From positions 2,182,939 through 2,246,938 of the forward strand of contig NZ_CP157793.1 in assembly GCF_040110915.1 (NCBI RefSeq): 64,000 nucleotides of DNA, read 5' to 3'. The number at the start of each line of letters is the position of its first letter. The stretch's first letter is position 1. Below the pieces are notes generated by a model. The model ran no database searches and was not told the DNA's origin. It saw only the letters and a list, made by a program, of their open reading frames with translations. The position numbers and the translations under genes are program-made. Positions 59,494 to 64,000 of the stretch are shown in pieces. Source of the DNA: Stappia sp. (GTDB taxonomy: Bacteria > Pseudomonadota > Alphaproteobacteria > Rhizobiales > Stappiaceae).

Positions 59494-60171
59494 TCAGGCG
59501 ATGTCGCCGGGACCGGGAGCGCGCTTGTCGCCCGTCACCATGGCCCGGGCCAGGTTCTCGTGGTGGCGGAAGGAGGCCAGCACGACGCCGCCCACATGCA
59601 GCGCGGCAAGCAGCAGCATCAGGTTGGCGAGCGTCTCGTGGACTTCCTTGAGCGGACCCTCGACCTCGCCCCGTTCGCCGTATTCCCGCTCGTCGCCGTC
59701 GCCGTCGTCGTCGGCCCAGGCGGGCGCCACGATGGCGGGCATGGACGGAAGCATCGCCAGACGGGTCTGGTCCTCCATGAGCCAGCCGGTGAAGGCCGTG
59801 CCCGACAGCGTGACCAGCAGCGCCACGATCATCCCCGCGCCCGCCGGGTTGTGGCCGAGGTAGCGCCGCTCGCGTCCGCGGGTCATGTCCCCGAGATAGG
59901 CCAGCGTCTCGCCGGGGCCTTTCAGGAACTGGGCGAAGCGCGCGTAGCGACTGCCGACGAGGCCCCAGACCAGCCGGAAGGCCACAAGTGCGGCGACGGT
60001 GTAGCCTGCGAACTCATGGACAGGTTGCAGCTCGTCCGCAGTCAGCCATGCGGTCGCGAAGGCTGCGACCAGGCCCCAATGGAACACGCGGACCAGCGGA
60101 TCCCAGACACGGACCTTGCTGCTCGGCCCCGTGCTCATCTCTGGCCCTTGGTGTGAGATTGCGTCAGTCAT
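59494..60171 (-). CDS. Prokaryotic cytochrome b561-like membrane protein
   Basis: This 225-residue inner-membrane di-heme cytochrome b of the bacterial b561 type has four membrane segments. KVRVWDPLVRVFHWGLVAAFATAWLTAD and LQPVHEFAGYTVAALVAFRLVWGLVGSRYARF carry the first heme histidines, and HETLANLMLLLAALHVGGVVLASFRHHEN the last. An acidic loop (DDDGDGDEREYGERGEVEG) sits between helices three and four. The start overlaps the end of the PepSY gene by eight bases and has GAAGGAGG. It could pass electrons between quinones and periplasmic partners of this locus. Confidence 0.92.
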   Translation of the reverse strand: MTDAISHQGPEMSTGPSSKVRVWDPLVRVFHWGLVAAFATAWLTADELQPVHEFAGYTVAALVAFRLVWGLVGSRYARFAQFLKGPGETLAYLGDMTRGRERRYLGHNPAGAGMIVALLVTLSGTAFTGWLMEDQTRLAMLPSMPAIVAPAWADDDGDGDEREYGERGEVEGPLKEVHETLANLMLLLAALHVGGVVLASFRHHENLARAMVTGDKRAPGPGDIA

Positions 60172-60484
60172 CGTCGCCTCCTTCGCGATCCCGGCGGGGG
60201 CGATCGTCGTCGTCCTCGTCCTCGTATTCGAACTCGATCACCTGGAGCGTTGCCGGATGAACGGTCACCTCGATCCGGCGCCCCTCGGCGTCGCGGCCGT
60301 CGATCTCGTAGCAGCCGTCGTCGATCTTGATCCGGCGCACCGTCCAGCCGTTTTCCTCGGCCAATCGGGCGACGGCGTCGCGCGGCTGCCAGTCGGCCAT
60401 CGGCACGAAGCAGTCGTCGTCCGCCAGCGCGACTCCGGCCGGGAAGACCGCGAGAAAGCCGAGAATTGTCAATGTCTTCTTCAT
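60164..60484 (-). CDS. Secreted PepSY-domain protein
   Basis: This 106-residue periplasmic protein has a signal peptide (about 1-22, GVALA-DD) and a single PepSY domain (about 30-90: PRDAVARLAEENGWTVRRIKIDDGCYEIDGRDAEGRRIEVTVHPATLQVIEFE). The tail is acidic (EDEDDDDRPRRDREGGDDD). PepSY proteins paired with b-type cytochromes and two-component systems are common, but their role is not defined. The ATG has GAGGAG upstream. Its promoter region is shared with the divergent response-regulator gene. Confidence 0.9.
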   Translation of the reverse strand: MKKTLTILGFLAVFPAGVALADDDCFVPMADWQPRDAVARLAEENGWTVRRIKIDDGCYEIDGRDAEGRRIEVTVHPATLQVIEFEYEDEDDDDRPRRDREGGDDD

Positions 60485-60535
60485 GGGCCAAACTCCTCGA
60501 TGCGGCCATCTTGATGCAATTGATGCGCGGCGAAG

Positions 60536-60584
60536 CTGACGGCAGCCTGAAGGGACGTGCCCCGCCGCTTCAGCTTCGTGTCAG
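60536..60584. promoter_or_regulatory. Composite response-regulator operator, copy 2
   Basis: CTGA-N7-CTGA at 60536-60550 and TCAG-N7-TCAG at 60570-60584 repeat the layout of copy 1, including the 19-base gap. It lies between the divergent PepSY/cytochrome and regulator/sensor operons and would control both. Confidence 0.75.
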
Positions 60585-60628
60585 CCAGACGGATCATGGA
60601 GGGTCATCGGAAGAGGACGGGGACGAGG

Positions 60629-61288
60629 ATGCGGATCCTGCTGATCGAGGACGACACGGTGCTTGGCGCGGCGGTGCGCGACCAGATCGCGGCCGATGGG
60701 CAGTCGGTCGATTGGGTGATGCGCCTCGATGCGGCCGGCGACGCTGTGAAATCCACGTCCTACGACCTGATCCTGCTCGACCTCATGCTGCCGGACGGTC
60801 GCGGGATCGGCTTCCTGAAGAGCCTGCGCGCGCGCGGAGACGTGACCCCGGTCATCATCCTGACCGCGCTCGACCAGGTGTCGGATCGGATCGAGGGGCT
60901 GAACGCGGGCGCCGACGACTATCTCGTGAAGCCCTTCGATCTGGCCGAGCTCTCCGCGCGGATCGGATCAGTCGCCCGGCGCTACAGCGGCAACCCGAAC
61001 CCCATCGTCAGCCACGGGCCGCTTGAAATCGACCTCGCCGCGCGCAGCGTTCACCGGGACGGCAAACCCGTGCAACTGACGGCACGGGAATGGGCGCTGT
61101 TCGACGCCTTCCTCGCACGCCCCGGTCAACTGCTGTCCAAGGCGCAGCTGGAGGAGAAGCTCTACGCCTTCGACGCCGAGGTGGAGAGCAACACCATCGA
61201 GGTCCATGTCAGCCGCCTGCGCAAGAAGCTCGGGGCTTCGGTCATCGAGACCGAGCGCGGCATGGGCTACAGGCTGGGCCGTCCATGA
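60629..61288 (+). CDS. OmpR-family response regulator
   Basis: This 219-residue regulator has a receiver domain (about 1-115; acidic pocket LIEDD, phosphorylated Asp51 in LLDLMLPDG, KPFDLAEL) and a C-terminal winged helix (about 125-215, LTAREWALFDAFLARPGQLLSKAQLEEKLY, ESNTIEVHVSRLRKKLG). It pairs with the sensor kinase gene that overlaps its stop. The composite operators nearby suit a dimer of this family. An upstream in-frame ATG at 60596 is a less likely start. Confidence 0.94.
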   Translation: MRILLIEDDTVLGAAVRDQIAADGQSVDWVMRLDAAGDAVKSTSYDLILLDLMLPDGRGIGFLKSLRARGDVTPVIILTALDQVSDRIEGLNAGADDYLVKPFDLAELSARIGSVARRYSGNPNPIVSHGPLEIDLAARSVHRDGKPVQLTAREWALFDAFLARPGQLLSKAQLEEKLYAFDAEVESNTIEVHVSRLRKKLGASVIETERGMGYRLGRP

Positions 61289-62643
61289 AATGGCCTGCGA
61301 GCCTTCAGGGCCGCCTTGGCCTGTCGCTCGGTCTGGCGCTGACGGTGCTGTGGCTGCTCGCGGCGACGGTGACGGCCGTGATCGTTCGAGGCGAGCTGGA
61401 CGAGATCTTCGACAGCGCCCTGCGGGAGACTGCTGAACGCATCCTCCCGCTGGCGGTGACCGACATCGTGGGCCGCGAAGATCAGGGGATCACGCAGCGG
61501 CTCACGCCGATCCGAGAGCATGAAGAGTTCTTCACCTACCTCGTCCGGGATGCCGAGGGGCGCATTCTGCTGCAATCCCACGCGGCCGACGCGGCGGTAT
61601 TCCCGCCCTGGGACGGCCCCGGGTTTCGGCAGACCGCCACCCACCGCTTCTACAGCGACGCGGCGCTTCAGGAAACGATCCGGATCACCGTGGCCGAGCC
61701 GCTTGCCCATCGCGCGTCGGTCGCGCGTGAGATCCAGATGGGCCTCGGCCTGCCGCTGCTCATCATGCTGCCGATCGCGCTGATGGCAATCATTCTTGCC
61801 GTTCGCTTCAGCCTAGATCCGCTGCGTCGGTTCCGCGCTCGGCTGGAGGCGCGCGGCGCCCGCGACCTGTCGGAGGTTCCTTCCAGCGATCTGCCGACGG
61901 AGATCGGACCACTGGCCAAGACGCTCAACGGCCTTCTGGCCCGCTTGCGCGAGGCGTTCGAGGCCGAGCGCAGTTTTACCGCGAACGCGGCCCATGAGTT
62001 GAGAACTCCGCTGGCCGGCGCAATCGCTCAGGCGCAGCGGCTGAGGGCGGAGACGCAGGAGCCGGCCACCGAAGCGCGTGCCGCCGAGATTGAGGCGACG
62101 CTCAAGCGCCTGACCCGGCTTTCCGAACGCCTCATGCAGCTTGCCCGGGCCGAAGGCGGGCGGCTGCGGATGGACCGGAGCGCAGACCTGAGGGCGGTCG
62201 CCCGTGTGGTGGTAGACGATCTCGGACGCGCCATTGCGAAGGACCGCATCGCGCTTGGGCTGCCAGGGAAAGCCGTCATGTCCGATATCGACCCGGACGC
62301 CTTCGCCATTCTGTGCCGCAACCTCATGGAAAACGCGCTCCGTCACGGAGCCGAGAACACGACGATCGACGTCACGTTGACCGCAGACGGGCTGCTTTCC
62401 GTCGCGAATGATGGCCCGATCCTCCCGCGCGACACTCTCGACCGCCTCACGGCGCGCTTCGAAAGGGCGAACGCGAAAGCCGACGGTAGCGGACTTGGCC
62501 TCGCTATCGTTGCGGCCATCGCGAACCGGATCGGAAGCTCTCTCGTTCTGAAATCGCCGCGACCTGGTGGATCTTCCGGCTTCGAGGCATCACTCATTTT
62601 GCCGACCGATAGCCCTGGGTTCAGCGCCGGGCGCGATGCGTAA
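61285..62643 (+). CDS. Sensor histidine kinase
   Basis: This 452-residue membrane kinase has a first membrane segment at about 10-34 and a periplasmic sensor region (about 35-155, QLTPIREHEEFFTYLVRDAEGRIL type). A second segment lies near 155-178, followed by a HAMP-like linker. The H-box is SFTANAAHELRTPLAGAIAQAQ, the N-box NLMENALRHG, and the ATP-lid sequence DGSGLGLAIVAAIANRIG. The start overlaps the regulator stop (ATGA). The signal is unknown; the adjacent genes suggest a metal or redox cue. Confidence 0.93.
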   Translation: MKWPASLQGRLGLSLGLALTVLWLLAATVTAVIVRGELDEIFDSALRETAERILPLAVTDIVGREDQGITQRLTPIREHEEFFTYLVRDAEGRILLQSHAADAAVFPPWDGPGFRQTATHRFYSDAALQETIRITVAEPLAHRASVAREIQMGLGLPLLIMLPIALMAIILAVRFSLDPLRRFRARLEARGARDLSEVPSSDLPTEIGPLAKTLNGLLARLREAFEAERSFTANAAHELRTPLAGAIAQAQRLRAETQEPATEARAAEIEATLKRLTRLSERLMQLARAEGGRLRMDRSADLRAVARVVVDDLGRAIAKDRIALGLPGKAVMSDIDPDAFAILCRNLMENALRHGAENTTIDVTLTADGLLSVANDGPILPRDTLDRLTARFERANAKADGSGLGLAIVAAIANRIGSSLVLKSPRPGGSSGFEASLILPTDSPGFSAGRDA

Positions 62644-62664
62644 TCCGCGACAAGTGCCGGAGGA

Positions 62665-62913
62665 TCAGCGCACCCGCGCCTGTTCCCGCATCACCGCGTA
62701 GTCGCTCATCATCTCCGCGATCGCCGAGCCCTTTGGCAGGAGGTCCAGCTCCTCTGCCGCGCGCACCTGGAACTCCCTGCTGTACTCGACGACCGGCGGA
62801 CAGGCCCCCGGCCTGTTACCGTCAGAACCGACCGTCGCACAGCCGCTCAGCAAGCTCGTCGCGATCGCGAGGGCGGCGAGTTGCCGCTTCCAGCATCTGG
62901 CGTTGGACGTCAT
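62665..62913 (-). CDS. Rz1-like outer-membrane spanin lipoprotein
   Basis: This 82-residue lipoprotein has a basic start, a hydrophobic segment and a lipobox LLSGC (Cys near residue 25). The mature part contains ACPPVVEYSREFQVRAAEELDLLP. Its first 92 bases are embedded out of frame in the end of the Rz-like gene, the classic arrangement of phage Rz/Rz1 spanins. Unlike lambda Rz1 it is not strongly Pro-rich. It probably links to the inner-membrane spanin to disrupt the outer membrane at lysis. Confidence 0.7.
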   Translation of the reverse strand: MTSNARCWKRQLAALAIATSLLSGCATVGSDGNRPGACPPVVEYSREFQVRAAEELDLLPKGSAIAEMMSDYAVMREQARVR

Positions 62914-63079
62914 TGATCTTCTCCGAGGTTTCAAGGCGTTCGGCGAGGCGGCCCGTGCGTTCCCCGGAGCGCCGAAGCGAAAGCAGGAACAGGAGCACTG
63001 CCAGCCCGGTGGCGCCGTAGCGCAGCGCCGCCCGCGTCAACGGGCTCGCGGCGATCCCGGTGAGCAGCCCGGCGATCAT
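62822..63079 (-). CDS. Rz-like inner-membrane spanin
   Basis: This 85-residue protein has one N-terminal membrane helix (about 17-34, ALRYGATGLAVLLFLLSL) followed by a charged, coiled-coil-like region (RLAERLETSEKINDVQRQMLEAATRR). This is the layout of an i-spanin, though shorter than lambda Rz. It overlaps the endolysin gene by four bases and contains the start of the lipoprotein gene. Confidence 0.65.
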   Translation of the reverse strand: MIAGLLTGIAASPLTRAALRYGATGLAVLLFLLSLRRSGERTGRLAERLETSEKINDVQRQMLEAATRRPRDRDELAERLCDGRF

Positions 63080-63750
63080 CGCCGCCCTCGCTTCCAATCG
63101 TCGAGACGGGCGTAGATCGTGATCGCGATGCCGCCGAGCGCCACCGCGATGAGCACCCAGCGGAGCGTGTCGAGATACGGCACCAGCGGCAGGATGGCGG
63201 ACTGCGTATCGGCCAGGACGCTCTGCGCCACCTCGACCCCGGCCGCACCCAGCGTGGCGACGCCCGCCGCGCCACCGCCCTTCATGGTGCGGCTGTCGGC
63301 CAAAACCTCGCGCGCTGGTGGCGTTTCTTCGGCGAAGGCAGTCGCCCGGAACGGGAAGCGCTCGCCCCACTGCCGCGCAGGGCCGAGATCGACATGCATG
63401 AAACCCGAGCGGGGATAGAAGCCAAAGCCGAGGAACCCGACGTCCCGCGCCGCCGCCTCGAAGGCCACCGGGTCGTGGTTCGCCATGGCGATGTCGAAGG
63501 CGGCGCCGTCGAGGTGTTTCGACCGGGTCGCGCCGCCGACCGCACGGTTGTGCTCGGGGCTGCGATAGGCGGAACGGACAATCAGCGGCTTGCCCAGCCG
63601 GTCGCGCAGCGCCTGCAGCTTGTCGAGCGCGGGCTCGTTGATCAGCAGCTTGCCAGTGCCCCGGCAAGCGATCTCGGCCGGGCTGAAGTTTGACCAGCGC
63701 CAGGCGCTCTCAGGCACGTCGCGCCAATGGCTGTGGAAGGTCGTCGTCAT
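63076..63750 (-). CDS. Phage-type peptidase M15 endolysin with C-terminal membrane segment
   Basis: This 224-residue protein has a peptidase M15A domain at about 10-130 that would cut the peptide cross-links of peptidoglycan. The zinc ligands lie in RSKHLDGAAFDIA (His, Asp) and FMHVDLG (His). A linker rich in Gly and Ala follows, and the C-terminus holds one membrane segment (about 192-213, TLRWVLIAVALGGIAITIYARL). GGAGGACCCC precedes the ATG. The membrane segment suggests tethering to the inner membrane or a holin-like or signal-anchor role. Confidence 0.85.
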   Translation of the reverse strand: MTTTFHSHWRDVPESAWRWSNFSPAEIACRGTGKLLINEPALDKLQALRDRLGKPLIVRSAYRSPEHNRAVGGATRSKHLDGAAFDIAMANHDPVAFEAAARDVGFLGFGFYPRSGFMHVDLGPARQWGERFPFRATAFAEETPPAREVLADSRTMKGGGAAGVATLGAAGVEVAQSVLADTQSAILPLVPYLDTLRWVLIAVALGGIAITIYARLDDWKRGRR

Positions 63751-63767
63751 GGGGTCCTCCAGAAACG

Positions 63768-63789
63768 AAAAAAACCGCCTCGAGGGCGG
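63768..63789 (-). terminator. Rho-independent terminator upstream of the endolysin gene
   Basis: On the minus strand CCGCC-N5-GGCGG is followed by TTTTTTT, immediately before the endolysin ribosome-binding site. It would end transcription from the gene to the right, so the lysis genes may be reached by read-through or antitermination. Confidence 0.75.
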
Positions 63790-63822
63790 GTGCGGTGGGA
63801 CGAACAGGTCGGATGGCTTGGG

Positions 63823-64000
63823 CTACGGGGCGTTGCCGAAGACCTTCAGCTTGATGGCGGCGCCGGCGAGCAGCGCGAGCAGGATCGCGGTGGTGACAGC
63901 GCGGACGACGGTTTGCACAGCCGTGCGGCGCACCAACCGGAGCAAGTCCAGCATCGAGCGCAGGTCGCGGATGTCGAGCGCGGCCTCGTCGCCTTCGAGC
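63823..64000 (-). CDS. Small phage-type membrane protein, 5' part beyond the window
   Basis: The last 59 codons of a minus-strand gene are present, ending in TAG at 63823. The visible part has an acidic-then-helical region (DEAALDIRDLRSMLDLLRLVRR), one membrane segment (VTTAILLALLAGAAI) and a short tail KLKVFGNAP. It resembles the DUF6127 proteins found near endolysin genes in Rhodobacterales prophages. The start is outside the window, so its length is unknown. Confidence 0.6.
   Translation of the reverse strand, partial: LEGDEAALDIRDLRSMLDLLRLVRRTAVQTVVRAVTTAILLALLAGAAIKLKVFGNAP

Noticed and set aside
1..64000. CRISPR arrays, insertion sequences and rRNA genes.
   Set aside because: No regularly spaced repeats, transposase-like products or rRNA-like sequences were seen in the window.

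Overview
The window is high-GC DNA that looks like an alphaproteobacterium of the Rhodobacterales (Paracoccus/Roseobacter-type). The basis is the fused NarK1-NarK2 transporter, a cysteine-free NarR-type regulator, the NnrS/NnrU pair, the DUF1289 and DUF1636 proteins, and the pervasive ATGA/TGATG gene overlaps. No rRNA, tRNA, CRISPR array or transposase was found.

Layout. (1) 1-6264, plus strand: a BtuF-like binding protein with a DUF1289 protein, then a cobalamin riboswitch heading a DUF1636 gene and a peptide/nickel-family ABC importer (binding protein and two permeases, no ATPase). The DUF1636 frame seems to carry a +1 frameshift near its 3' end. (2) 6390-20322: a nitrate respiration block, with narKGHJI and a parvulin, followed by a beta-carbonic anhydrase, moeA and a DUF2478 gene, and with divergent narR. 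Two FNR-type boxes lie between narK and narR. (3) 20453-24266: a nitric-oxide response operon (truncated globin, small ORF, 5-formyl-THF cyclo-ligase, nnrS, nnrU) facing an NsrR-like repressor across a perfect inverted repeat. (4) 24375-33899: an eight-gene operon of a Liv-type ABC importer with acyl-CoA synthetase, MDR oxidoreductase and acyl-CoA dehydrogenase, with a divergent LysR regulator.

(5) 33973-49103: a catabolic island with tripartite tricarboxylate transporter genes, UbiD, UbiX, an FAD monooxygenase, an Asp/Glu-racemase-fold protein, two dehydrogenases, an amidase, an AbrB-type membrane protein and a GntR regulator. Six copies of a 16-bp palindrome (core TGTNNACA) lie in its intergenic regions and probably form one GntR regulon for an unidentified, perhaps aromatic, carboxylate. 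(6) 49731-52469: an AraC regulator divergent from two short-chain dehydrogenases.

(7) 52649-62643: the most unusual region. A two-component system stands divergent to a PepSY protein/cytochrome b561 pair, and next to an operon for an Asp-rich secreted protein, a DUF2271 protein with a flavinylation motif, a PepSY-flavodoxin-reductase fusion, ApbE, a P1B-type ATPase and a VIT-family transporter. Both promoter regions carry the same composite operator, CTGA-N7-CTGA-N19-TCAG-N7-TCAG. This suggests a response-regulator-controlled extracytoplasmic flavin/heme electron-transfer and metal-handling module. (8) 62665-64000, minus strand: a phage-type lysis cassette (Rz1-like and Rz-like spanins, M15 peptidase endolysin) and the end of a further small phage gene, so a prophage probably continues beyond the right edge.
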